Below, piece after piece: positions 6,191 to 11,473 of a stretch of 11,473 nt of DNA; position 1 is the first letter of the stretch, and each line of letters begins with the position of its first letter. Source of the DNA: CAG-238 sp963601575 (lineage in GTDB: Bacteria > Bacillota > Clostridia > Peptostreptococcales > Anaerovoracaceae). The notes below the pieces were generated by a model. It did no database searches, was not told where the DNA came from, and saw only the letters and a program-made list of their open reading frames with translations. The stretch spans positions 1-11,473 of the forward strand of contig CAVCFO010000040.1 in NCBI GenBank assembly GCA_963601575.1, read 5' to 3'. The position numbers and the translations under genes are program-made.

Positions 6191-8019
6191 TGTTTGATAT
6201 AAAGGAAAATCTAAAAAAACTCCCGGACTGTCCGGGAGTTTATATGCACAAGGATAAGCTCGGGCAGGTAATATATGTAGGCAAGGCGATTTCGCTGAAA
6301 AATCGCGTGCGCCAGTATTTCCAGGCCTCCACAAACCACAGCCCGAAGGTGAAGGCGATGGTTTCGCATATTGCGGAGTTTGAGTATATCACCTGCAAAA
6401 CAGAGATGGAAGCGCTGATCCTGGAGTGCAATTTGATCAAGAAATATGCTCCGAAATACAATGTCCTCCTGCGAGACGACAAGACCTATCCATATATCAA
6501 GGTTACGATCGCAGAAAAGTTCCCGCGGATTCTGAAGACCAGGCTCATCACAAAGGACGGAAGCAAGTATTTCGGGCCCTACAGTGATGCGGGCGCGGTC
6601 AATGAGACGATCGAGCTTCTAAATGACATATATGTCCTGAAAAGATGCAATGCGAGGAGCTTTGCCAAGGGCTACAGACCTTGCCTTAACTACCACATAA
6701 ACAGGTGCAAGGGCGTCTGCGCAGGCGAGGTTTCGGAAGAGGAATACCGAAGGAACATAGATGAAGTAATCGACTTTCTCGGCGGCAAGCAGCAGCCTGT
6801 GATAAACTATTTGACGGAGAAGATGACAGATGCCGCAGAAAAGATGAACTTTGAGGAGGCTGCGATATGCCGCGACAGAATAGCAGCTGTAAAGAGCCTC
6901 GGGCAGACTCAGCGCGTCAGCATGACATCCGGCAAGGATTTTGACATTGTACTTGCGGCGGGCTCTGGCGAAAATGCCTGCATAGCGCTTTTTTCGGTTC
7001 GAGACGGCAAGCTCAGCGGGCGCGAGATCTTCGACATGCATACGGGTGCTGAGGACGATAATGATACCCTGGCATGCGAATTTATCAAGCAATATTATAG
7101 CAATTTTGTTCAGCCTGTGCCGGAAATTCTCCTGGCAAAGCCGCTGGCAGAGGAGAAGCTCATCGAGGAATATCTAGAGAGTGCATGGCAGGGCAGGAAG
7201 GTCAAAATCCACGTGCCGCAAAAGGGCGAGAAAAAGGCACTGCTTGAGCTTGCAAAGCGCGACGTGATAGAGCTTTCGAAGAGCCTTGCTGCGAAGACGG
7301 AAAATGCAAGAGAAAAGGAAGAGAACCTCAGGGAGGCGCTTTCTGCTATCCTTGGCATCAAAAAAGAGAGCTACAGGGTGGAATCCTATGATATTTCAAA
7401 TACCAACGGTGTAGATACCGTGGGAGCGATGGTCGTGTTCGAGAATCTAAAACCTGTCCGAAAGGACTATCGCAGGTTCAAGATAAAGACCGTCGAAGGC
7501 CAAAATGACTACGGAGCGCTGCAGGAAGTCCTCTATAGAAGGTTCAAACGCGCACTTGCGGGCGATCCGGGATTTGTAGCGATGCCGGATCTGATCCTGA
7601 TGGACGGAGGACAGGGGCAGGTGAGCGCAGCCCGGAAGGTGCTAAATGCCATGGGGCTTGATATCCCGACGCTGGGACTTGCAAAGGATGACAGCCATAG
7701 AACCCGCGCGCTGGTAAATAGCCGGGGCGATGAGTATGTTCTAAAAGGAGATCCATTTCTCTTTCGCTATTGCGGCAGGATCCAGGAGGAGGTCCACCGA
7801 TTTGCTATCGAATATCACAGGAGCCTCCGAGGCAAAAATTCCATCGGCTCGGTGCTCGACAATATAAGCGGCATCGGTCCTGCGAAGAGAAATGCCCTGC
7901 TTGCAAAATTCAAATCGGTCGAAAATATAAAGGCGGCATCGCTTGATGAGCTGATGCAGACCCAAGGCATCACCGAAAAAAATGCAAAGGCGATCAAGGA
8001 ATATTTTGGTTGCCTATGA
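6190..8019 (+). CDS. uvrC: Excinuclease ABC subunit C
   Basis: It makes the 3' and 5' incisions around DNA lesions in the UvrABC nucleotide excision repair pathway. It has 609 residues, full length for the family. Domains are the N-terminal GIY-YIG nuclease (PGVY 15-18, YVG 29-31, Arg39, Glu79 in LECNLIKK), four conserved Cys (153, 165, 173, 177) spaced as in UvrC proteins reported to bind an iron-sulfur cluster, a UVR helical hairpin binding UvrB (~204-236), the RNase H-like 5' nuclease (ESYDISN 398-404, LILMDGGQGQ 468-477), and C-terminal helix-hairpin-helix motifs (ISGIGPAKRNALL 559-571). The ATG at 6190 overlaps the previous stop (TGATG) and gives the typical MFDIKENLKKLPDCPGVY start. The TTG at 6178 would add only four residues and is less likely. 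No uvrA or uvrB is nearby. Confidence 0.96.
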   Translation: MFDIKENLKKLPDCPGVYMHKDKLGQVIYVGKAISLKNRVRQYFQASTNHSPKVKAMVSHIAEFEYITCKTEMEALILECNLIKKYAPKYNVLLRDDKTYPYIKVTIAEKFPRILKTRLITKDGSKYFGPYSDAGAVNETIELLNDIYVLKRCNARSFAKGYRPCLNYHINRCKGVCAGEVSEEEYRRNIDEVIDFLGGKQQPVINYLTEKMTDAAEKMNFEEAAICRDRIAAVKSLGQTQRVSMTSGKDFDIVLAAGSGENACIALFSVRDGKLSGREIFDMHTGAEDDNDTLACEFIKQYYSNFVQPVPEILLAKPLAEEKLIEEYLESAWQGRKVKIHVPQKGEKKALLELAKRDVIELSKSLAAKTENAREKEENLREALSAILGIKKESYRVESYDISNTNGVDTVGAMVVFENLKPVRKDYRRFKIKTVEGQNDYGALQEVLYRRFKRALAGDPGFVAMPDLILMDGGQGQVSAARKVLNAMGLDIPTLGLAKDDSHRTRALVNSRGDEYVLKGDPFLFRYCGRIQEEVHRFAIEYHRSLRGKNSIGSVLDNISGIGPAKRNALLAKFKSVENIKAASLDELMQTQGITEKNAKAIKEYFGCL

Positions 8020-8038
8020 GGCTAATATATGATAAAAT
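8010..8038 (+). promoter_or_regulatory. Possible sigma-A promoter for the DUF1292 gene
   Basis: TTGCCT (8010-8015) and TAAAAT (8033-8038) are 17 bases apart and overlap the uvrC stop. Expected start is near 8045, leaving a ~33-base leader. There is no terminator between uvrC and this gene, so read-through is also possible. Confidence 0.4.
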
Positions 8039-8077
8039 TAGAAATCAGAATTAAATTAGAGTTTGTGGAGGGAAGAC

Positions 8078-8353
8078 ATGGCAAACGAAAAGAAAAATGT
8101 TGAAATTGAAGAGGCAGATATCATCACACTCGAGTTCGACGACGGCAAGGAAGTTGAATGCGAAATCATGGGCGTTTTTGACTTTAATGGCAAGGAATAT
8201 ATCGCGCTCATTCCGGACGACGGAACGGACGATGTATATATCTATGGATATAAGGAAGTCGGCGAAGACGAATTTGAGCTTGTAGACATCGAGGACGATG
8301 CGGAATTCGAAGCGGTAGTTGCCGAGTTTGACAGCATCATGGATGAACAATAA
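8078..8353 (+). CDS. DUF1292 family protein (YrzB-like)
   Basis: It is a 91-residue, very acidic cytosolic protein. The pattern DIITLEFDDGKEVECEIMGVF, GKEYIALIPDD and a final IEDDAEFEAVVAEF matches the DUF1292 family of Firmicutes (B. subtilis YrzB), which are about 80-100 residues. The family has no established function. The ATG at 8078 has an excellent GGAGGG 5 bases upstream; a TTG at 8063 would lie inside or before that site and is not the start. It has no signal peptide or membrane segment. It sits 58 bases behind uvrC, and a long terminator hairpin follows. Confidence 0.85.
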   Translation: MANEKKNVEIEEADIITLEFDDGKEVECEIMGVFDFNGKEYIALIPDDGTDDVYIYGYKEVGEDEFELVDIEDDAEFEAVVAEFDSIMDEQ

Positions 8354-8381
8354 TCCGACCAACAAATTGCAAATGAATGTT

Positions 8382-8428
8382 AAAACACCTGCCGTGCTTC
8401 TACATAGATAAAAGCCGGCAGGTGTTTT
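8382..8428 (+). terminator. Long terminator hairpin after the DUF1292 gene
   Basis: A 13-bp perfect stem AAAACACCTGCCG (8382-8394) pairs with CGGCAGGTGTTTT (8416-8428). Four more pairs (GCTT/AAGC) extend it past a one-base bulge around the loop. The A and T runs on both sides suggest it works in both directions. It isolates the sigma-54 promoter that follows. Confidence 0.85.
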
Positions 8429-8487
8429 GGAATAGAAATCACCTGAGCCAGCTTGCTGCGAAGGAATATTTGAAACAGGAAACAAAA

Positions 8488-8504
8488 TTGGCACGAAAAT
8501 TGCT
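8488..8504 (+). promoter_or_regulatory. Sigma-54 (RpoN) promoter of the D-2-hydroxyacid dehydrogenase gene
   Basis: TTGGCACGAAAATTGCT matches the -24/-12 consensus TTGGCAC-N5-TTGCW at every defined base, with GG (8490-8491) and GC (8502-8503) exactly 10 bases apart. Expected start is about 8515, giving a ~77-base leader. Such promoters need an ATP-driven enhancer-binding activator. No such gene is in the window. Confidence 0.85.
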
Positions 8505-8533
8505 CTATTTTATAAATGATAAGCAGAAGATGC

Positions 8534-8563
8534 ATCTCAGAAAGACTTAAGATATACTGAGAT
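8534..8563 (+). repeat. Symmetric inverted repeat in the leader of the dehydrogenase mRNA
   Basis: ATCTCAG (8534-8540) and CTGAGAT (8557-8563) pair perfectly around a central CTTAAG palindrome. It lies between the predicted sigma-54 start and the ribosome site, so it could be an mRNA hairpin or an operator. Confidence 0.5.
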
Positions 8564-8591
8564 ATGTAATTAAAAGAAAGAGGAAAGGAAA

Positions 8592-9566
8592 ATGGCAAAA
8601 TACAAAGTTGTTATCACAGACCATGAGTATGAAGATATCGAAAACGAAAAGAAGGCGCTTGGCGAGCTCGATGTAGAGCTTGTAGATTTGCAGTCCAGGG
8701 ATAAAGAAACCATCCTAAAGGCCGCAAAGGATGCGGACGCCTTAATTATCCAGTATGCCAAGATGCCGGCAGAGCTTGTCAGCAAGCTCGACAAATGCAA
8801 GGTAATAGCCCGCTATGCCACGGGATTCGACGGTATCGACCTTCAGGCCTGCACGCAGAAGGGAATATGCGTTTGCAACGTTTCTGATTATTGCAGGGAA
8901 GAGGTTTCGACCTATGCTCTTTCGCTTCTCCTTGAGATGGCAACCCGTGTCGCAAAGCATAACGAGTGGACCCATGGCGGCAACTGGCACGGAATGCCGG
9001 GAAAACAGCATAGCCTCAAGGAGCAGGTTATAGGCGTTGTGAGCTTCGGAAGGATTGCCAGAAGCTATATCGACAAGATAAAACCGCTATGCAATAATAT
9101 CTGGGTATACGATGCTTATGTAGATGATGATGCGATTTTGCAATACGGTGCGGTGCCAAAGACGCTCGACGAAATATATGCGGGTGCAGATTACATTTCG
9201 CTTCACTGCCCGCTTACAGCGGAAACACATCATCTGATAGACAGAGATGCTCTGAAGAAGATGAAAAAATCCGCAGTCCTCATCAACGTTGCAAGAGGCG
9301 CGGTAGTATCGGAAGAGGCCCTGGTATGGGCACTTGAAAATGGCGAAATCGCGGGAGCGGCGCTTGACGTGCTGGAGACTGAGCCGCCGGAAAAGGATAA
9401 TCCGCTCTTTAGCTTTGAAAATGTGATTATTTCTCCGCATTCTGCATGGTATTCGGAAGAATCACAGGCGATCCTGCAAAGGACACCGGCAGAAGATATT
9501 GTACGGGTTTTGAAAGGAGAAAGGCCGCTAAACCTCGTAAACAAGGAGCTGTTTGAGAAAAAATAG
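8592..9566 (+). CDS. D-2-hydroxyacid dehydrogenase, CtBP-like family
   Basis: It is an NAD(P)-dependent 2-hydroxyacid dehydrogenase of 324 residues (family ~310-330) that probably reduces a 2-keto acid to the D-2-hydroxy acid, or the reverse; the substrate cannot be read from the sequence. Catalytic residues are in place: Arg235 in NVARGAVV, Glu264 in LDVLETEPP, and His283 in SPHSAWYS. The region ARYATGFDGIDLQACTQKGI (73-92) and the PHSAWYS ending resemble the C-terminal-binding-protein-like bacterial branch rather than SerA or D-lactate dehydrogenase. The Rossmann loop reads VVSFGRIA (149-156), with Ser at the first Gly of GxGxxG and Ala at the last, an unusual loop. The ATG at 8592 follows GAGGAAAGG closely. 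It stands alone behind its sigma-54 promoter, and the next gene is 263 bases away. Confidence 0.88.
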   Translation: MAKYKVVITDHEYEDIENEKKALGELDVELVDLQSRDKETILKAAKDADALIIQYAKMPAELVSKLDKCKVIARYATGFDGIDLQACTQKGICVCNVSDYCREEVSTYALSLLLEMATRVAKHNEWTHGGNWHGMPGKQHSLKEQVIGVVSFGRIARSYIDKIKPLCNNIWVYDAYVDDDAILQYGAVPKTLDEIYAGADYISLHCPLTAETHHLIDRDALKKMKKSAVLINVARGAVVSEEALVWALENGEIAGAALDVLETEPPEKDNPLFSFENVIISPHSAWYSEESQAILQRTPAEDIVRVLKGERPLNLVNKELFEKK

Positions 9567-9622
9567 TATTTGCTATGACCGGGTAGCATAAGAAACGATA
9601 GCAAAGAAGATAGATCGTTCGC

Positions 9623-9704
9623 AGACTAAAAAAGATAAATGGCACAGAAGAATAATTTTTCGTCTAAAAATGCGTGACTGCATAAAAATCAGACGAGGCA
9701 TTTT
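9623..9704 (+). other. Possible structured leader or 3' region with competing pairings upstream of hbd
   Basis: AGACtAAAAA (9623-9632) can pair with TTTTTcGTCT (9656-9665). The same GTCT segment, as TCGTCT (9660-9665), can instead pair with AGACGA (9691-9696), while AAAATGC (9667-9673) pairs with GCATTTT (9698-9704). The last two stems interleave as an H-type pseudoknot. I recognise no known riboswitch class. Confidence 0.35.
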
Positions 9705-9711
9705 GCATCCG

Positions 9712-9772
9712 CAGGCCATAAATGTTGGAATTTCAGGCTCTATCGCCGAGGTGCTCTACTGGCCTGTTTTTT
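9712..9772 (+). terminator. Terminator between the hydroxyacid dehydrogenase and hbd
   Basis: CAGGCCA (9712-9718) pairs with TGGCCTG (9760-9766) and is followed directly by six T. The 41-base loop contains further GC-rich short pairings. It either ends the upstream transcript or is an attenuator for hbd, whose start lies 57 bases further on across an AT-rich stretch (9775-9829) that could hold a promoter. Confidence 0.65.
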
Positions 9773-9829
9773 GCATATACATATTATATAAAATATGTTG
9801 CGAAAACAAAAATAGTGGAGGTAGATATT

Positions 9830-10687
9830 ATGATAAAAAAAGTTGCGGTAGTGGGCGCAGGCCTTATGGGAAATCAGATTGCAATGCAGGTTGCAATCCA
9901 TGGCTATGATGTGGTATGCTATGACTTGAGCGAGCAAATGGTCGAAAAGGCCGCAGAATTTTCTAAAGGCTGGTTCGAAAAGAGAGTAGCAAAAGAAAAG
10001 ATGACGGCAGAGGATGCAGAGAAGATCCAGAAGAGACTTCTGTTTACTCACGACATCAACAAGGCCGGCGAAAATGCAGACATGGTAATCGAGGCGGTTT
10101 CCGATATAGTTGCAATCAAAAAAGCGGCTCTTTCGCAGATTGACAAGATCACACCGAAGCACTGCATCTATGCATCTAACAGCTCATATATCGTAAGCTC
10201 GAGATTTTGCGATGCGGTAGAGGATCCTTCGAAGGTGCTGAACGTGCACTTCTTCAACCCGGCACTGGTTATGAAAACCGTCGAGGTCGTAAAGGGACCG
10301 CATACTGCAAAGGAGACATTTGATGCGGCATTTGAATTCGTAAAGAGCATCGACAAGACCCCGTGCACGATCAACAAAGAAATCTACGGCTTCGTAGTAA
10401 ACAGAATTTTCAGCGCACTCACCAGAGAGGCTTGCTACCTTGTAGATATGGGAATTGCAAGTCCTGAGGACATCGATACTGCTGTCAAGGGAGCGCTCGG
10501 CCACGCGATGGGACCGCTGGAGACGCTGGATATGACGGGAATCGATCTGGAATACAATGTTTATATGGAAAAATTCAGAAATTCCGGTGACAAGGCTGAC
10601 CTGCCTGCTGCGTGTCTTGCTACGCACTACGGGAAGGGCGAATACGGCCGCAAATCCGGAAAAGGATTTTATGACTATACAAAATAA
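9830..10687 (+). CDS. hbd: 3-hydroxyacyl-CoA (3-hydroxybutyryl-CoA) dehydrogenase family protein
   Basis: It is an NAD(P)H-linked dehydrogenase that in the typical case reduces acetoacetyl-CoA to 3-hydroxybutyryl-CoA in clostridial butyrate or amino-acid fermentation. Its 285 residues match the short monofunctional type (~280-285). The N-terminal Rossmann loop is VGAGLMG (8-14), followed by IEAVSD (87-92), ASNSSY with the active-site Ser region (115-120), HFFNP with catalytic His140, VEVVKG with Glu152, and the C-terminal domain start GFVVNRI with Asn191. Several motif positions depart from the family norm (ASNSSYIVS for ASNTSSLSI, FFNPALVMKTVEV for FFNPAPVMKLVEV), so the substrate may differ. 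The ATG at 9830 has GGAGGT 7 bases upstream. A longer frame from 9722 would translate the terminator and is rejected. The next gene follows after 20 bases, so the two are probably co-transcribed. No thiolase or crotonase is nearby. Confidence 0.85.
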   Translation: MIKKVAVVGAGLMGNQIAMQVAIHGYDVVCYDLSEQMVEKAAEFSKGWFEKRVAKEKMTAEDAEKIQKRLLFTHDINKAGENADMVIEAVSDIVAIKKAALSQIDKITPKHCIYASNSSYIVSSRFCDAVEDPSKVLNVHFFNPALVMKTVEVVKGPHTAKETFDAAFEFVKSIDKTPCTINKEIYGFVVNRIFSALTREACYLVDMGIASPEDIDTAVKGALGHAMGPLETLDMTGIDLEYNVYMEKFRNSGDKADLPAACLATHYGKGEYGRKSGKGFYDYTK

Positions 10688-10707
10688 GAGCAAATAGGAG
10701 GACAGCT

Positions 10708-11136
10708 ATGAGTAACGAAATAAGCACGCAGCCTGTCGTGCAGGCGGAGGATAATGATGCGGTGCAGGAAGCACAGCGCGTCATGAAAATCAAGGTATTC
10801 ATTACAATCGCAGCTGTCCTGCTATTAGTTTTGGCAGCGATACTCTTCTGGGACGACGAGGACGGATATGCGATCAAGATTGCAACGGACGAAGGCCAAA
10901 CCTGGTCATACGAAATAGCCGATACCTCGCTGATAGCAAATACAGGAGTCTCACACGAGGACGGAAAATACAAATGCACCTTTGATGGACTTTGCGAGGG
11001 GCAAACGGAGATCACGCTTTGCCGCACGGATGCAAATGATCTTGAAATCGTCTTCGAAAAGAGGGTATATCACGTGCAGGTTGCCGAAAACCTGAAGATA
11101 ATTCAAACCTCCGTTGACAGAGAGGTATACGAATAA
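10708..11136 (+). CDS. Single-pass membrane protein with a chagasin (I42)-like extracellular domain
   Basis: The protein has 142 residues: a ~26-residue acidic cytoplasmic N-terminus, one transmembrane helix (~29-47, KVFITIAAVLLLVLAAILF), and an outer domain of ~90 residues. There is no cleavable signal peptide, so it is a type II anchored protein. The outer domain has the beta-strand rhythm of the chagasin-type cysteine-protease inhibitor fold (DEGQTWSYEIAD, then YKCTFDGLCEGQTEITLCR, then KRVYHVQV). The inhibitory loops (NPTTGY, RPW) are not evident, so real inhibitor activity is doubtful. An Ig-like fold is the alternative. Two Cys (in YKCTF and TLCR) may pair. AGGAGG lies 6 bases before the ATG, 20 bases after hbd and in the same likely operon. 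The link to hbd is unexplained. Confidence 0.6.
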   Translation: MSNEISTQPVVQAEDNDAVQEAQRVMKIKVFITIAAVLLLVLAAILFWDDEDGYAIKIATDEGQTWSYEIADTSLIANTGVSHEDGKYKCTFDGLCEGQTEITLCRTDANDLEIVFEKRVYHVQVAENLKIIQTSVDREVYE

Positions 11137-11152
11137 AGTAAAAAAAATAATA

Positions 11153-11199
11153 GATGCACTTTTGCATAAGGGAAAGCCCTGTGGATGCACTCACGCATA
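11153..11199. repeat. 16-base direct repeat, 31 bases apart
   Basis: GATGCACTTTTGCATA (11153-11168) and GATGCACTCACGCATA (11184-11199) match at 12 of 16 positions. Each is a small inverted repeat with an ATGC/GCAT core. The second copy forms the inner stem of the terminator at 11173-11209. Confidence 0.5.
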
Positions 11200-11213
11200 C
11201 GAGGGCTTTTTCT
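11173..11213 (+). terminator. Terminator of the hbd operon
   Basis: AAAGCCCT (11173-11180) pairs with AGGGCTTT (11202-11209), with an inner ATGC/GCAT stem (11185-11188, 11195-11198), followed by a T-rich tail. It lies about 36 bases after the last stop codon. Confidence 0.8.
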
Positions 11214-11219
11214 ATTTTT

Positions 11220-11276
11220 ATTCGCCAAAAAGAATCTTTGCAGGAAATTTATACGCCCAAAAACTATCTTAACAGG
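11220..11276. promoter_or_regulatory. Candidate activator-binding repeats upstream of the second sigma-54 promoter
   Basis: Two imperfect direct repeats (11220-11244 and 11251-11276; shared pattern AT-CGCC(C)AAAAA--ATCTT--CAGG, about 20 of 25 bases) start exactly 31 bases apart, roughly three helical turns. They lie about 145 and 114 bases before the predicted start, where enhancer-binding proteins usually bind. Confidence 0.45.
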
Positions 11277-11337
11277 GCTTTAGCAAGAAACAAAAAAACG
11301 AAGAAAAAATGACACCTTTTTCACAAAAAAGACGAAT

Positions 11338-11354
11338 TTGGCACAGTCTTTGCT
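11338..11354 (+). promoter_or_regulatory. Second sigma-54 (RpoN) promoter
   Basis: TTGGCACAGTCTTTGCT has GG (11340-11341) and GC (11352-11353) exactly 10 bases apart and full TTGGCAC and TTGCT boxes. Expected start is near 11365, leaving an ~82-base leader with two small hairpins (ATTGAA/TTCAAT at 11369-11384; AACTAA/TTAGTT at 11385-11402). It reads into the gene at 11447. Confidence 0.85.
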
Positions 11355-11446
11355 CTATGTAATGGCACATTGAAAAGATTCAATAACTAAAATATGTTAG
11401 TTGAAATCGCTATTATTTATCGAAAGAGAAAGGAAAAGGTGAAAAA

Positions 11447-11473
11447 ATGAAAAAGGTATTATCAAGCTTATTA
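11447..11473 (+). CDS. Start of a gene running off the right edge (probable signal peptide)
   Basis: Only nine codons are visible (MKKVLSSLL). The two Lys followed by a hydrophobic run look like the start of a signal peptide or lipoprotein leader. A purine-rich tract with AAAGGA and AAGGTG precedes the ATG. Expression is expected from the sigma-54 promoter 93 bases upstream. The product cannot be named; an exported solute-binding protein would be one guess. Confidence 0.6.

Noticed and set aside
8022..8041. CTAAT/ATTAG inverted repeat after uvrC as a terminator
   Set aside because: The stem is five weak A/T-rich pairs with no T run; it overlaps the likely promoter of the next gene.
9640..9654. 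TGGCAC upstream of hbd as a third sigma-54 promoter
   Set aside because: Ten bases after GG comes TA, not GC, and there is no TTGC box.
9722..9829. N-terminal extension of the hbd product by 36 residues
   Set aside because: It would run through the terminator stem and T run; the ATG at 9830 has a perfect GGAGGT and gives the normal Rossmann start.
11363..11377. TGGCAC just after the second sigma-54 promoter
   Set aside because: No GC at the required 10-base spacing; it is part of the transcribed leader.

Overview
The window reads as chromosome of an anaerobic Gram-positive bacterium of the class Clostridia. The reasons are AGGAGG-type ribosome binding sites, a short-form SerA, a DUF1292 protein, an archaeal-type cofactor-independent phosphoglycerate mutase, a 3-hydroxybutyryl-CoA dehydrogenase-like gene, and a surface-protein C-terminus ending in QCKYACR-type sequence. 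I would guess a Mogibacterium/Anaerovoracaceae-like lineage, but that is inference from protein style, not from a marker gene.

Left part (1-1254): the 3' end of a secreted surface protein gene, a strong terminator, then about 620 bases without a gene. This stretch holds three consecutive large imperfect palindromes that share arm sequences, and ends at a second, nearly identical terminator hairpin.

Middle part (1255-8353): serA (minus strand) and serC (plus strand) are divergent and share a 39-bp dyad that carries a TTTACG-17-TATACT promoter on each strand. serC heads a very compact operon: serC, an apgM-type mutase, a D-Ala-D-Ala carboxypeptidase and uvrC. The junctions are TAATG, a 7-nt gap and TGATG. 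A small DUF1292 gene follows and is closed by a long terminator hairpin. SerA and SerC catalyse the first two steps of the phosphorylated serine pathway from 3-phosphoglycerate. The mutase may act on the same metabolite, or may be the proposed homoserine-kinase-like branch of that family.

Right part (8354-11473): this looks like a sigma-54 (RpoN) controlled region. Two textbook -24/-12 promoters (GG-N10-GC) are present. One drives a CtBP-like D-2-hydroxyacid dehydrogenase, the other a gene that begins at 11447 and runs off the window. Their leaders share a hairpin-rich design and a similar GAAAGAG-AAAGGAAAA ribosome-binding tract. Between them lie a structured leader with a terminator, a 3-hydroxyacyl-CoA dehydrogenase gene, and a small membrane-anchored protein with a possible chagasin-like outer domain. 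No sigma-54 gene or its activator lies in the window.

The most notable points are the paired sigma-54 promoters with a 31-bp-spaced repeat upstream of the second, the symmetric divergent serA/serC promoter, the palindrome cluster at 681-1138, and an Asp where SerA normally has its catalytic Glu. No mobile element with a transposase, no CRISPR array and no tRNA or rRNA was seen.
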